From Aquamicrobium aerolatum DSM 21857 (lineage in GTDB: Bacteria > Pseudomonadota > Alphaproteobacteria > Rhizobiales > Rhizobiaceae): a stretch of DNA of 64,000 nucleotides. Where the stretch lies: positions 1 to 64,000 of the forward strand of contig NZ_FORF01000006.1 of the NCBI RefSeq assembly GCF_900113935.1, written 5' to 3'. Below the pieces are notes generated by a model. It saw nothing but the letters and a program-made list of their open reading frames with translations, made no database searches and was not told the DNA's origin. Numbering within the stretch: the first letter of the stretch is position 1; every line of letters begins with the position of its first letter. The position numbers and the translations under genes are program-made. Shown here piece by piece: positions 8,502 through 20,305 of this stretch.

Positions 8502-10115
8502 ATGCGGCGGCTCCCAAAACCGCGAAACAGCAAAGACAGCCATAACGTGTCATCAGACGATAAGACTGAAGTCCTGGCCGAAACGACGGCTGAGCCCAAC
8601 ACAGTGACTTTCGCCGATCTAGGCCTTTCCGAGAAAGTACTGTCCGCCGTCACCGACGCCGGTTACACCCACCCTACCCCGATCCAGGCCGGTGCGATTC
8701 CGCACGCGCTGGAAGGCAAGGATGTGCTCGGCATTGCCCAGACCGGAACCGGCAAGACTGCCGCCTTCGTGCTGCCGATGATCACGCGCCTTGAAAAAGG
8801 CCGCGCCCGCGCGCGCATGCCACGAACCCTGATTCTGGAGCCGACGCGCGAACTCGCTGCGCAGGTTGAAGAGAATTTCGTCAAATACGGCAAGAATCAT
8901 CGCCTCACCGTCGCGCTGCTGATTGGCGGCGTGTCGTTCGAGGAACAGGAAAAGAAGCTTCAGCGCGGCGCTGATGTGCTGATTGCAACACCTGGTCGCC
9001 TTCTCGACCATTTTGAGCGCGGCAAGCTGCTGCTCACCGGTGTCGAGACCTTCGTCATCGACGAAGCTGACCGTATGCTCGACATGGGCTTCATTCCCGA
9101 CATCGAGCGTATTGCGAAACTGATTCCGTTTACCCGTCAGACCCTGTTCTTCTCGGCAACGATGCCGCCGGAAATCACCAAGCTGACTGAGCAGTTCCTG
9201 CACGCGCCCGTGCGCGTCGAGGTTGCCAAGGCAGCATCGACCGCGACGACCGTGACGCAAGCGCTCGTGAAGTCCAACTCCAAGAGCTGGGACAAGCGCG
9301 CAACGCTGCGCCGTCTGCTCGAGGCGGAAGGCGCGGAAATCCAGAACGCGATCATCTTCTGCAATCGCAAGGTCGACGTGTCGGAACTGTTCCGCTCGCT
9401 GGTCAAGCATGGCTACGACGCCGGCGCACTCCATGGCGACATGGATCAGCGCGCCCGCATGGCGATGCTCAGCGCATTCCGCGATGGCAAGCTGAAGCTC
9501 CTCGTCGCGTCAGACGTGGCCGCGCGTGGCCTCGACATTCCAGAAGTCTCGCACGTGTTCAATTTCGACGTACCGATCCACTCGGAAGACTATGTCCACC
9601 GCATCGGGCGCACCGGGCGCGCGGGACGGACCGGCAAGTCCTTCACGATCGTGACCCGCAGCGACACGAAATACCTCGATGCTATCGAGACGCTGATCGC
9701 GCGGAAAATCGATTGGCTGGATGGAGACATCTCCACTCTTGCCGCGGTCGACACCGAGAGCGAAGCTCCCCGCAGCCGTGGACGTGAGCGGGGTCGCGCT
9801 TCGTCTTCCGGCAGAGGCCGTCGTGGCTCGGAGCAGAAGGCTGCAACCGCGCCCAAGGCGGCAGAACCCGCCGTGGTTGAGGCTGAAACGACAGCTCCAG
9901 CTGCCGAGGTGGAAGAAAAGCAGTCGCGTCGCGATGCAATCCGCGCTGAAAATGCAGAGCGTAAGGCTCGCCCTGAACGCCGTCATGACGAGCACAAGCG
10001 CTCGCGCGACTGGCGCCGCGACGATGACGGCCCCTCGCCCATCGGATTTGGTGATGACATACCGGCATTCATGCTGATCGAGCCGCCGGTAAAAAACGTG
10101 ACGCAAGGCGAATGA
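8502..10115 (+). CDS. DEAD-box ATP-dependent RNA helicase
   Basis: RhlE-like RNA helicase of up to 537 residues. The Q motif (YTHPTPIQAGAIP) is followed by Walker A AQTGTGKT at 79-86, DEAD at 187-190, SAT at 218-220 and motif VI HRIGRTGRAGRTG. From about residue 420 onward a low-complexity basic tail rich in Arg, Glu, Ala and Ser probably helps RNA binding. GAAGGG lies 5 nt before the ATG at 8502. A GTG at 8547 (residue 16) is an alternative start. A terminator follows. Likely roles are ribosome assembly or mRNA turnover; the exact target is unknown. Confidence 0.93.
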   Translation: MRRLPKPRNSKDSHNVSSDDKTEVLAETTAEPNTVTFADLGLSEKVLSAVTDAGYTHPTPIQAGAIPHALEGKDVLGIAQTGTGKTAAFVLPMITRLEKGRARARMPRTLILEPTRELAAQVEENFVKYGKNHRLTVALLIGGVSFEEQEKKLQRGADVLIATPGRLLDHFERGKLLLTGVETFVIDEADRMLDMGFIPDIERIAKLIPFTRQTLFFSATMPPEITKLTEQFLHAPVRVEVAKAASTATTVTQALVKSNSKSWDKRATLRRLLEAEGAEIQNAIIFCNRKVDVSELFRSLVKHGYDAGALHGDMDQRARMAMLSAFRDGKLKLLVASDVAARGLDIPEVSHVFNFDVPIHSEDYVHRIGRTGRAGRTGKSFTIVTRSDTKYLDAIETLIARKIDWLDGDISTLAAVDTESEAPRSRGRERGRASSSGRGRRGSEQKAATAPKAAEPAVVEAETTAPAAEVEEKQSRRDAIRAENAERKARPERRHDEHKRSRDWRRDDDGPSPIGFGDDIPAFMLIEPPVKNVTQGE

Positions 10116-10149
10116 GCCGACCGAAAGGTCAGGACGTTTTCCAACAAAC

Positions 10150-10178
10150 AAAAAGGGCAGCTCGACGCTGCCCTTTTT
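10150..10178. terminator. Bidirectional Rho-independent terminator
   Basis: AAAAAGGGCAGC, a TCGAC loop, then GCTGCCCTTTTT. The stem is flanked by A-run and T-run, so it can serve both the helicase gene (+) and the converging suf operon (-). Confidence 0.85.
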
Positions 10179-10281
10179 GATTCTGAATGTCAGGTAAGCA
10201 ATTCCAGTAACAGTGCGAAGCGGTTTTGCGTCCGGAATTTGCTGGAACCTAAAGCGCGTCGCGATCTTTCAGATTCGCGCG

Positions 10282-10671
10282 TTAGCTTGCCGCCGCTGCG
10301 GCACGCGCTTCGGCGAGCGTCTTAAGATCTGCGGGCTTCAGCTCCACCGATTCGCCGCAGCCACACGCGGACGACTGGTTCGGATTGTGGAAGGTAAAGC
10401 CGGTGCGCAAGGTCGTTTTCTCGAAGTCCATCTGTGTCCCGAGCAGGAACAGAGCCGCTTCGGGTGCGACCCAGACATGCGCATCGTTATGTTCGATATG
10501 GTCGTCGCCTGCCTTCGGCTCGGTGACGAGATCGATCGTATACTCCATGCCGGCGCAGCCGCCCTTCTTGACGCCGACACGAATGCCCATCGCGCCTTCA
10601 CGAGCCTCAACGATCTCGCGCACGCGAGCCGCCGCGGCGTCCGTCACCGCCATGATCTGAAATCTGCCCAT
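10282..10671 (-). CDS. sufA: Iron-sulfur cluster assembly A-type carrier SufA
   Basis: A-type (HesB/IscA) Fe-S carrier, the last gene of the suf operon. The family's three cysteines are present: Cys in KKGGCAGMEY and the pair in SSACGCGES. The ATG at 10671 has GGAG 6 nt upstream and gives 129 residues; an ATG four codons earlier is possible. The Ala-rich C-terminus (ARAAAAAS) is extra. It probably receives clusters from the SufBCD scaffold made by the upstream genes. Confidence 0.92.
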   Translation of the reverse strand: MGRFQIMAVTDAAAARVREIVEAREGAMGIRVGVKKGGCAGMEYTIDLVTEPKAGDDHIEHNDAHVWVAPEAALFLLGTQMDFEKTTLRTGFTFHNPNQSSACGCGESVELKPADLKTLAEARAAAAAS

Positions 10672-10757
10672 CGTCATCTCCACTCGTCACCGGTTCAAGG
10701 CCGGCAGAATGTCCATTTCAGCAGAACATGGTGAAAGATCGCGCTTTGCGCAAGCGA

Positions 10758-11150
10758 TCAGTACCAGCCGACTGCCACCTGCGCCTCTTCGGACATCCGA
10801 TCCGGCGTCCATGGCGGATCAAAGACCATCTTCACCTCGACGCCGGAGACGCCCTCAACGGTGTTGACGGCATTCTCGACCCAGCCCGGCATTTCGCCTG
10901 CCACGGGACATCCTGGCGCGGTCAAGGTCATGTCGATCTTGACCGACCGGTCGTCCTCGATGTCGATCCGATAGATCAGGCCGAGTTCGTAGATGTCGGC
11001 AGGGATTTCGGGATCATAAACCGTCTTCAAGGCGCTGACGATATCGTCCGTCAGGCGCGCAATCTCTTCCGCCGGGATTGCCGATTCTGCATGCAGCCCA
11101 TCGTCCGGCGCGGAAGCGTTGTCTGTTGTTATATCCGACATAGACGTCAC
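10758..11150 (-). CDS. sufT: SUF system Fe-S assembly protein SufT (DUF59/MIP18 family)
   Basis: A 130-residue DUF59 protein, called SufX or SufT in this operon. The core IVSALKTVYDPEIPADIYELGL and the conserved cysteine segment TLTAPGCPVAGEMP are present. The family helps in Fe-S cluster maturation. The gene begins with GTG at 11150, overlapping the sufS stop codon by GTGA, which indicates translational coupling; an ATG at 11141 is an alternative. The first 25 residues are acidic and poorly conserved. Confidence 0.92.
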   Translation of the reverse strand: MTSMSDITTDNASAPDDGLHAESAIPAEEIARLTDDIVSALKTVYDPEIPADIYELGLIYRIDIEDDRSVKIDMTLTAPGCPVAGEMPGWVENAVNTVEGVSGVEVKMVFDPPWTPDRMSEEAQVAVGWY

Positions 11151-12388
11151 CCAAAAAATGTCCGTGCTTTCTCGATGGACTCTGCCAGTACATCGACCTC
11201 TGCACGTGTATTATACATCGCAAACGAAGCGCGGCACGTTGAAGTGACGCCAAACCGGTTCAGCAGCGGCTGCGCACAGTGCGTACCGGCACGGACAGCG
11301 ACACCTGACCGATCGATCACCATCGAAACGTCGTGCGCGTGGATACCTTCCAGCTCGAACGAGACGATCGAACCCTTGCCCGGCGCATTCCCGATAATGC
11401 GCAAGGAATTGATCCGGCTCAGTCGCTCATGCGCATAGGCGACAAGGTCTGCCTCGTGTGCGGCAATGCTCTCTCGTCCGACGCGCTCCATATACTCCAG
11501 CGCCGCACCTAGCCCGATCGCCTGGGCGATCGGCGGCGTTCCAGCTTCGAAGCGGTGCGGCGGGTCGTTATAGGTTACGCCCTCCTCGGTCACCGTCTCG
11601 ATCATTTCGCCGCCGCCCATGAAGGGGCGCATGGCGGACAGCATGTCCTTTCGACCGTAGAGAACACCGATGCCCGACGGCCCGTAGAGTTTGTGGCCGG
11701 TCATGACATACCAGTCACAGCCAATGTCCCGTACGTCGACCGGCAGATGAACCGCGCCCTGGCTACCGTCGATCAGCGTCGGGATACCGCGCTCGCGAGC
11801 AATCCGGCAGATTTCCTTCACCGGCGTGACAGTGCCAAGCGCATTCGACATATGCGTCACGGCAACAAGCTTGGTGCGCGGGCTCAGCGCCTTTTCGAAA
11901 TCCTCGATGTGAAATGCGCCGTCATCGTCGACGGGCACCCATACGATCTTTGCGCCCTGGCGCTCCCGAATGAAGTGCCACGGAACGATATTGGAGTGAT
12001 GCTCCATGATCGTGATGACGATCTCGTCATCGGGGCCGATGTTTGGCATGCCCCAGCCATAGGCGACCGTGTTGATCGACTCGGTCGCCGATTTGGTGAA
12101 AATGATTTCGTCCACGCTGGTGGCATTCAGAAACCGTCGAACCGTCTCACGTGACCGCTCATAGGCGTCGGTCGCCGCGTTCGACAGGAAGTGCAGGCCA
12201 CGATGCACATTGGCGTATTCGTTCGAATAAGCATGCGTGATCGCGTCGATCACAACCTGCGGCTTCTGGGCCGATGCGCCGCTATCCAGATAGACCAGCG
12301 GCTTTCCATGAACCTGACGTGCCAGAATCGGAAAGTCGCGCCGGATCGCCTCGACGTCGTAAGAAGGGTTTTCGACTTTCTGATCCAT
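11147..12388 (-). CDS. sufS: Cysteine desulfurase SufS
   Basis: Class II pyridoxal-phosphate cysteine desulfurase of 413 residues. It removes sulfur from cysteine as a persulfide for Fe-S assembly. The PLP lysine is in TGHKLYGPSGIG, and the persulfide-forming cysteine is in RAGTHCAQPLLNRFG. This is the second cysteine desulfurase of the operon; the other is the first gene. SufS enzymes normally need SufE or SufU, and neither is encoded in the window. Confidence 0.95.
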   Translation of the reverse strand: MDQKVENPSYDVEAIRRDFPILARQVHGKPLVYLDSGASAQKPQVVIDAITHAYSNEYANVHRGLHFLSNAATDAYERSRETVRRFLNATSVDEIIFTKSATESINTVAYGWGMPNIGPDDEIVITIMEHHSNIVPWHFIRERQGAKIVWVPVDDDGAFHIEDFEKALSPRTKLVAVTHMSNALGTVTPVKEICRIARERGIPTLIDGSQGAVHLPVDVRDIGCDWYVMTGHKLYGPSGIGVLYGRKDMLSAMRPFMGGGEMIETVTEEGVTYNDPPHRFEAGTPPIAQAIGLGAALEYMERVGRESIAAHEADLVAYAHERLSRINSLRIIGNAPGKGSIVSFELEGIHAHDVSMVIDRSGVAVRAGTHCAQPLLNRFGVTSTCRASFAMYNTRAEVDVLAESIEKARTFFG

Positions 12389-12447
12389 CTGCTTTCAGCC
12401 TTTCCGAAAAAGGTGGCCAGGCGGCGTCACCGCCGCCGGCCTGTCCG

Positions 12448-13713
12448 TCAAGCGTGCTTGGCAAACCAGTCATCAAGCTTGGCTTCGAGCACTGCAACCA
12501 GTTCCTCGCTCTCAAGCTCTTCGATGATTTCCGCAAGAAACGCCTTGATCAGCATCGCACGACCGGTTTTCTCGTCGACGCCACGCGCCATCAGATAAAA
12601 CAGATGATCGTTGTCGATCTCGGTAACGGTAGCACCGTGCCCACAAGCGACGTCGTCAGCGAAAATCTCAAGTTCCGGCTTGGTCGAGAATTCCGCGTCG
12701 TCCGACAGAAGCAGCGTGTTGCACGCCATCTTCGCGTCAGTCTTCTGCGCATCCCGCGCAACCCGGATCTGTCCCTGGAACACGCCGTGAGCACGATCCG
12801 TGATCACATTGCGGATGATCTCCGTCGACGTCGTGTGCGGCGCGAGGTGGTCAAGCACCATCGTCACGTCGCAATGCGTGTCGCCGCCAAGAAGATTGAC
12901 GCCGCGCAGGTTGAAGTCAGAGCCTTCCCCCCTGGCTGCAATCACCAGATCCTGACGCACCAGCTTGGCGCCGATATTCATCAGGAAAAGCGTGAGCTTG
13001 GAGTCCTTGCCGAGCGTAATCCGCATTTGTCCAAGGTGGCTTGCGCCTTCACCCTGTTCCTGCACGACCACGTAGAGAACTTCAGCACCATCAGCAACAT
13101 CAAGCGTCGTCACCGAGCTTGCGAGGGTATCGCCCGTGCCTGCCTGACGCTCGATCACGGTCACCCGTGCTCCAGCTCCGACAGTCACCGGAAAACGGGC
13201 ATGAACCTGCCCACCTGCCTGCAAGTTCTGCAACTCGATAGGCGTTGCAATGTCTGCGCCTGCTGGCACGGCCAGAGCAAAGCCATCAGACACCAGTGCA
13301 GTGTTGATTGCAGCGATCGCATCGGCGGAGTCTGCCGGCGCGAGTGCGGCACGTGCATCGCCCGCCAGCAGAAGATCCTGGAAGCGCTCGATCTCGACGC
13401 CATCCACGCTGGCGATGACACCGCCAACGCCATTGCTGACAGACAGCACCGCAGAGCCTTCAAGCAACGGCTTCAATGCCGCCGGCCGTGCGGCCGGATC
13501 GAAAGAAGGCACGGCGTTCAGCAGACGTCGCAGATCGGTGTAATGCCAGGCCTCAACCCGGCGAGTTGGCAATCCGTTCTTGATCGCCTCGATCGCGTTG
13601 TCGCGATTCAGCGCCACCCCGGCATCACCGGCCAATTCGGATACGCGCTGCGCGAACCCGTCAACCAGTGCCGCTTCTGCCGGAGTCAGCGTAGCGGAAG
13701 CATGAATGTTCAT
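12448..13713 (-). CDS. sufD: Fe-S cluster assembly protein SufD
   Basis: A 421-residue right-handed beta-helix component of the SufBCD scaffold complex. It shows the family's central repeat segments (ADGAEVLYVVVQEQ, NIGAKLVRQDL) and the C-terminal core CGHGATVTEIDNDHLFYLMARG. It lies between sufC and sufS on the same strand. SufD pairs with SufB and SufC to build clusters. Confidence 0.95.
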   Translation of the reverse strand: MNIHASATLTPAEAALVDGFAQRVSELAGDAGVALNRDNAIEAIKNGLPTRRVEAWHYTDLRRLLNAVPSFDPAARPAALKPLLEGSAVLSVSNGVGGVIASVDGVEIERFQDLLLAGDARAALAPADSADAIAAINTALVSDGFALAVPAGADIATPIELQNLQAGGQVHARFPVTVGAGARVTVIERQAGTGDTLASSVTTLDVADGAEVLYVVVQEQGEGASHLGQMRITLGKDSKLTLFLMNIGAKLVRQDLVIAARGEGSDFNLRGVNLLGGDTHCDVTMVLDHLAPHTTSTEIIRNVITDRAHGVFQGQIRVARDAQKTDAKMACNTLLLSDDAEFSTKPELEIFADDVACGHGATVTEIDNDHLFYLMARGVDEKTGRAMLIKAFLAEIIEELESEELVAVLEAKLDDWFAKHA

Positions 13714-13722
13714 TGATCCACC

Positions 13723-14478
<756 letters not shown>

Positions 14479-14508
14479 GTTGTGTCTTCCTGAATAACGT
14501 GGACGGCC

Positions 14509-16020
<1,512 letters not shown>

Positions 16021-16161
16021 CGGCGCTCTCCAATCTCGCCGGGTTCAAGGCCCGGCAGTTTCGAAATCGCATATGAACGCGTTGAACGCGGTATGCGGGT
16101 TACATAATGCAGGCTTCGGCCAATTGCACCTGTTGCATGGCAGAGACCCGAATTTTGTGGG

Positions 16162-17316
16162 TCACGCGGCCCTGCTTCGCCGCTTCATGAAATCGTGCAG
16201 TGCGATCGCGAACTGCTCGATCTCGGACCCCTTTGTCTCGTGGCCAACCGAAACCCGCACCCCACTGACCGTGTCGCCAAATCCCATCGCCTTGAGAACC
16301 CGACTGGCGCCGACCTTTCCCGAAGAACAGGCCGACCCCGCCGAAACCGCAACACCTGCCAGATCCAGCGCAATCAGCAACGTCTCTGCCTTCACGCCGG
16401 GGATCGAGAAGAACACGGTGTTCGGCAGACGGTGGGTCGCTTCGCCAAATATCGTCACGTCTGGCGCAATCTCGCGCAGTATGGCGACGATCCGCTCGCG
16501 CCGCTGCTCAAGGTCGCCCGCGCGCGCCACATTTTCCCGCGCCCGTCGTGCCGCCACACCGAAGCCGGCAATCGCTGCATAGTTTTCGGTCCCGGCGCGA
16601 TGCCCGCGCTCCTGCCCGCCACCAGCGGCTATCGCTGCCGGCATCAGCACGTCGCTGGTGCCGATCAATGCGCCAGCGCCTTTCGGGCCGCCGATCTTGT
16701 GCGCAGCCAGAATCAGGAAGTCCGCGCAAAGCTCTGAAACATCGAGAGAAATGCGCCCTCCCGCCTGCACGGCATCAAGAACGAACACGCCACCTGCATC
16801 ATGCACGATCCTGGCGATTCGCGCTGCCGGCTGGATCACGCCCGATTCGTTATTTGCCAGATGCACGGCCACCAGCGGCAGCCCCTCGGCCTTGTCATGC
16901 GCAGCCAGAGCAGCCTCAAGCGCGGCAAGATCGACGATGCCCATTGCGTCGACCGGCAGAAATACGACCTGCTCTGCAGGGAACCTCCCGCCACCGACGA
17001 CAATCGAATGATCGGTCTCAGCGACATAGAGCCGTGAATAAGTCAGCGATGCGCGCCCCATCTTCCAGTTGGGCGTCAGGACAAGCGCCGCGGCCTCGCT
17101 GGCACCCGAGGTAAAGACCACATGCTCAGGCTTTGCATTGCACAGCGCTGCGACGTCCCGCCTTGCCGCTTCCACGATACGCCGGGCTTCGCGCCCCTCA
17201 TGATGCACCGAAGAAGGGTTCGCCGTCAGGTCCAGAGCCGCAATCATCGCCGCCCGCGCTTCCGGCAATAGCGGCGCGCTCGCGTTATGATCCAGATAGG
17301 CTCGAGGCGACTTCAT
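16162..17316 (-). CDS. Cysteine desulfurase (NifS/IscS-like), first gene of the suf operon
   Basis: A 384-residue class I (NifS/IscS-type) PLP cysteine desulfurase, often called sufS2 in rhizobia. The N-terminal YLDHNASAPL motif is typical of this branch. The PLP lysine is in AAHKIGGPKG and the catalytic cysteine in AGSACSSGKVGASRVL. Having two desulfurases of different classes in one operon is the rhizobial arrangement. It lies 141 nt upstream of sufB. The promoter region ahead of it carries an Irr-type iron control element. Confidence 0.93.
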   Translation of the reverse strand: MKSPRAYLDHNASAPLLPEARAAMIAALDLTANPSSVHHEGREARRIVEAARRDVAALCNAKPEHVVFTSGASEAAALVLTPNWKMGRASLTYSRLYVAETDHSIVVGGGRFPAEQVVFLPVDAMGIVDLAALEAALAAHDKAEGLPLVAVHLANNESGVIQPAARIARIVHDAGGVFVLDAVQAGGRISLDVSELCADFLILAAHKIGGPKGAGALIGTSDVLMPAAIAAGGGQERGHRAGTENYAAIAGFGVAARRARENVARAGDLEQRRERIVAILREIAPDVTIFGEATHRLPNTVFFSIPGVKAETLLIALDLAGVAVSAGSACSSGKVGASRVLKAMGFGDTVSGVRVSVGHETKGSEIEQFAIALHDFMKRRSRAA

Positions 17317-17433
17317 GCGGCTTTGGGCTCCTTGGTGCTGGGTTCAGTCGCCGGACAGCGAATTTCCTTGAAATTGCAAGGCCGACCGTCCTATCTACCG
17401 GCATCACAAGCTGAGGAAAATAGCGTCCATCAG

Positions 17434-17450
17434 TTTTGAACAATTCTAAA
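17434..17450 (-). promoter_or_regulatory. Iron control element (Irr-binding ICE motif) upstream of suf
   Basis: TTTTGAA-CAA-TTCTAAA differs at one position from the rhizobial ICE consensus TTTAGAA-N3-TTCTAAA bound by Irr. It lies 118 nt before the first suf gene's start codon. Irr control of the suf operon is documented in rhizobia. I searched for an IRO box (TGA-N9-TCA, bound by RirA) in this gap and saw none. Confidence 0.65.
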
Positions 17451-17545
17451 GTAGCTTCTAGGCGGACGTCGGCGCTCCGTCAAGTGCGCGGGTTTTCAAA
17501 CTACGTGGCGCGCCGCCTTGATGTTTTTTCGTGAATGGAGACGAT

Positions 17546-18220
17546 ATGCCTGAGGTTATTTTCACCGGTCCTGCTGGCAGACTTGAAGGTCGCTATCAGC
17601 CGTCCAAGGAAAAAAACGCCCCTATCGCCATCATTCTGCATCCGCACCCGCAGTTCGGCGGCACGATGAACAACAAGATCGTCTACGATCTGTTTTATAT
17701 GTTCCAGAAGCGCGACTTTACAGTCCTTCGTTTCAATTTTCGCTCCATCGGCCGCAGCCAGGGCGAATTCGACCACGGCGTCGGCGAATTGTCGGACGCT
17801 GCCGCGGCTCTCGACTGGGTGCAGTCGCTCCATCCCGACTCAAAGAGCTGCTGGGTCGCAGGCTATTCATTTGGCTCGTGGATCGGCATGCAGCTTCTGA
17901 TGCGGCGCCCCGAAATCGAAGGCTTCATCTCGATCGCGCCGCAGCCCAACACCTACGATTTCGCGTTCCTGGCGCCCTGCCCTTCATCTGGGCTGATTAT
18001 CCATGGCGATGCGGACAAGGTTGCCCCGCCGAAGGATGTTCAGGTGCTCGTGGACAAGCTCCACACGCAAAAGGGCATCACCATCACCCAGAAGACAATG
18101 GCGGGCGCAAACCACTTCTTCAGCGATCATACCGAAGAGCTGATCGAAGAATGCGCAGACTATCTCGACCGCCGTCTGGCCGGTGAACTGGCCGACCCTC
18201 GCCCAAAGCGCCTGCGCTAA
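17546..18220 (+). CDS. Alpha/beta hydrolase
   Basis: A 224-residue cytoplasmic alpha/beta hydrolase of the small dienelactone hydrolase-like kind. The nucleophile Ser108 sits in VAGYSFGSW, the acid is probably the Asp in HGDADKVAPPKD, and the His is in GANHFFSDH. The conserved opening LHPHPQFGGTMNN and FRSIGRSQGEF are typical of a widespread but uncharacterised proteobacterial group. GGAG precedes the ATG at 17546. Substrate unknown. It diverges from the suf operon. Confidence 0.88.
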   Translation: MPEVIFTGPAGRLEGRYQPSKEKNAPIAIILHPHPQFGGTMNNKIVYDLFYMFQKRDFTVLRFNFRSIGRSQGEFDHGVGELSDAAAALDWVQSLHPDSKSCWVAGYSFGSWIGMQLLMRRPEIEGFISIAPQPNTYDFAFLAPCPSSGLIIHGDADKVAPPKDVQVLVDKLHTQKGITITQKTMAGANHFFSDHTEELIEECADYLDRRLAGELADPRPKRLR

Positions 18221-18230
18221 GGCAGGTCTT

Positions 18231-18267
18231 GAGCGGCGGCAGGGCTCATCAGCTACTGCCGCAGCTC
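18231..18267. terminator. Hairpin between convergent genes
   Basis: GAGC-g-GCGGCAG pairs with CTGCCGC-a-GCTC around a 13-nt loop in the gap between the hydrolase (+) and the PAP2 phosphatase (-). It has no T-run, so the terminator role is uncertain. Confidence 0.4.
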
Positions 18268-19114
18268 ACCCCTTGTTGGACATGCCGGGGATCAGCCTGA
18301 AACTGCGCTTGATCTTCGGCAACCCCACTTCGGTCCTCGCGAACAAATAGCCAAATCGCGCAAACAGGACAGCCGCAATGACGGCCCAGGCAACACCCAG
18401 CGAAAAACCCATCACCACGTCGCTCGGATAATGCGCACCGACGACGATGCGCGTGGCCGCAAGCCACATTCCCGCCGGCACTACTACCCAGCGCGATGCT
18501 GGCCAAATCAGCACCAGCGCGCCGACCACCCCTCCCACCGTTGCCGAATGTCCGGAGGGAAAACTCGCCCAGCTTGCATCCAGTGCAAACGGGTCGAACG
18601 CCAGAATTCCATGCTCTTGGTAGTGGACCGGGCGCGCGCGACCGATGATGCGCTTGATGATGTTGGAAAATAACAACGCTCCGCCAACTGACATCAGTAC
18701 GAAAGCTGCCAGGACGGTCCAGTTATAGAGCAGCAAAAGCCGCTGGCCGGCTGCGCGCGTCCAGTCGATCTGGTTGACGGCGAGCAGCGCCAGGACAGCC
18801 GGCACGACATACCAGACTCCGAGCCCGACATCTGTCATGCGTGTCGCCAGCGCTGCGGCGGAGCCTGCCCATTGCCCCCGAAACGCGCCGGCAGCGTCGT
18901 CAAGCACCAAAAAACAGATCACGGTCAGCGTCACAACGATCAGCGCCGGCATCTGCCACGCTATCTTCGGGAACCGGCTGCGCCTTGTTCCTGCGCGGCG
19001 ACGCAAGATTGCGACCGTCCGGCGCGAATTGTCGAAGGACAGCCCGACGGCCGCCTTCAGGCGCGGCATGCGTGTTCCGTTCTCAGGCGTCGTTTCTCGC
19101 TGCCGATCGCTCAT
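18266..19114 (-). CDS. PAP2-family membrane phosphatase
   Basis: A 282-residue integral membrane lipid phosphatase. The three PAP2 signature motifs are clear: KRIIGRARP, PSGHSATVGG, and SRWVV with the catalytic histidine and aspartate in GAHYPSDVVMG. An N-terminal cytoplasmic segment of about 50 basic residues precedes roughly six membrane helices. AAGGA stands 9 nt before the ATG at 19114, preferred over an ATG three codons earlier. Likely substrates are undecaprenyl or phosphatidic-acid phosphates, not resolvable here. Confidence 0.88.
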   Translation of the reverse strand: MSDRQRETTPENGTRMPRLKAAVGLSFDNSRRTVAILRRRAGTRRSRFPKIAWQMPALIVVTLTVICFLVLDDAAGAFRGQWAGSAAALATRMTDVGLGVWYVVPAVLALLAVNQIDWTRAAGQRLLLLYNWTVLAAFVLMSVGGALLFSNIIKRIIGRARPVHYQEHGILAFDPFALDASWASFPSGHSATVGGVVGALVLIWPASRWVVVPAGMWLAATRIVVGAHYPSDVVMGFSLGVAWAVIAAVLFARFGYLFARTEVGLPKIKRSFRLIPGMSNKG

Positions 19115-19192
19115 GTCAGGCATTCCTTAGATCCGCTGGCACCGGTAAACATCTTTGCCGGGAATTGCGAGGCACATTCTCGGCACCGCAGC

Positions 19193-20305
19193 TTACGGTG
19201 TTGCAAGCAATCCCCCCGACACTGGCTGAAGACAGCCCGTCGTCGTTGGAAAAGTCAGCGGCAATCCACGCTTGGCGCGCACGGCCAGATAGGCCCATGC
19301 CTCGGCTTCCATCGCATCCCCATCGAGGCCGACATCTTCTGCCATCAGCACTTTTCCAGAACCGGCGACAGCGTCCCGCAAGTCGCCAACGATGTGAGGA
19401 TTCTTCCGGCCACCCCCAGCAACAATCCACAAGCGCGGTTCTTCAGGCAGCAACCGAACAGAAGCGTGGATGGCCCGCGCAGAGACCGCTGCGAGCGTAC
19501 GTGCACCATCCGCGACCGCAAGATCCTTGACATGAATCAGATCAAAATCGTTTCTGTCCAAAGACTTGGGAGCAGGTTTGGTGAAGAAGGTCGAACCGAG
19601 ATACTCGGACACCACCTCCTCTACCACCATCCCCTGTCCAGCGATCCGGCCATCTGCATCGAAACTCATGTTGGTATGCAGACCGATCCACTGATCGATC
19701 AGCGCATTGCCCGGACCGCTATCAAACGCAATCGGATCTCCTTCCTGCGGAACGAAGGTGATGTTCGAAATGCCACCAATATTGACAAAACAGACCGGCA
19801 TCATCCGGTTTTCGTCATCCAGCGACGCCGCCAGTGCCGCATGATAGGCCGGAACCAAAGGGGCACCCTGTCCACCATGGCGCATGTCGTTGGCACGCAT
19901 GTCCCAAACCACCGGCAGGCCGGTTTCAAGCGCCAGAAGCTCGCCATCGCCGATCTGCACGGTCATGCCCCGATCTGGCGCATGAAACACCGTCTGGCCG
20001 TGAAAGCCGATCAGATCGGGGCGTAGCGCCGGGTACGCCGCTAGAAATGCACGGACCGCATCCGCGTGATGCACTGTGATTTCGCGCTCGAGATCGGCGA
20101 GGTCTCCCGGTCGCTCATCGCGATCCTTGATCGTGCGGGCGACTTCGAGGGCGCGTTCGATGCGCTGACGAAAGGTTGCGTCATAGGCGAAAAAGCCGCT
20201 GCTGCCACGGCGCACGATCTGCTCTCCGTCGGTCTCCACCACGGCGATGTCGATGCCATCCATGGAGGTGCCGCTCATCAATCCAATCGCGCATTTCAGG
20301 CCCAT
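19193..20305 (-). CDS. anmK: Anhydro-N-acetylmuramic acid kinase
   Basis: Phosphorylates 1,6-anhydro-N-acetylmuramic acid to MurNAc-6-phosphate in peptidoglycan recycling. The N-terminal phosphate-binding motif GLMSGTSMDGID (residues 8-19) and the central FDSGPGNALIDQW segment are diagnostic, and 370 residues is typical. It is divergent from tyrS, with about 105 nt between start codons. No other recycling gene is adjacent. Confidence 0.95.
   Translation of the reverse strand: MGLKCAIGLMSGTSMDGIDIAVVETDGEQIVRRGSSGFFAYDATFRQRIERALEVARTIKDRDERPGDLADLEREITVHHADAVRAFLAAYPALRPDLIGFHGQTVFHAPDRGMTVQIGDGELLALETGLPVVWDMRANDMRHGGQGAPLVPAYHAALAASLDDENRMMPVCFVNIGGISNITFVPQEGDPIAFDSGPGNALIDQWIGLHTNMSFDADGRIAGQGMVVEEVVSEYLGSTFFTKPAPKSLDRNDFDLIHVKDLAVADGARTLAAVSARAIHASVRLLPEEPRLWIVAGGGRKNPHIVGDLRDAVAGSGKVLMAEDVGLDGDAMEAEAWAYLAVRAKRGLPLTFPTTTGCLQPVSGGLLATP

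Noticed and set aside
17317-17545. IRO box (TGA-N9-TCA) for RirA upstream of suf
   Set aside because: I checked the TGA triplets visible in this gap and found none with TCA at the right distance.
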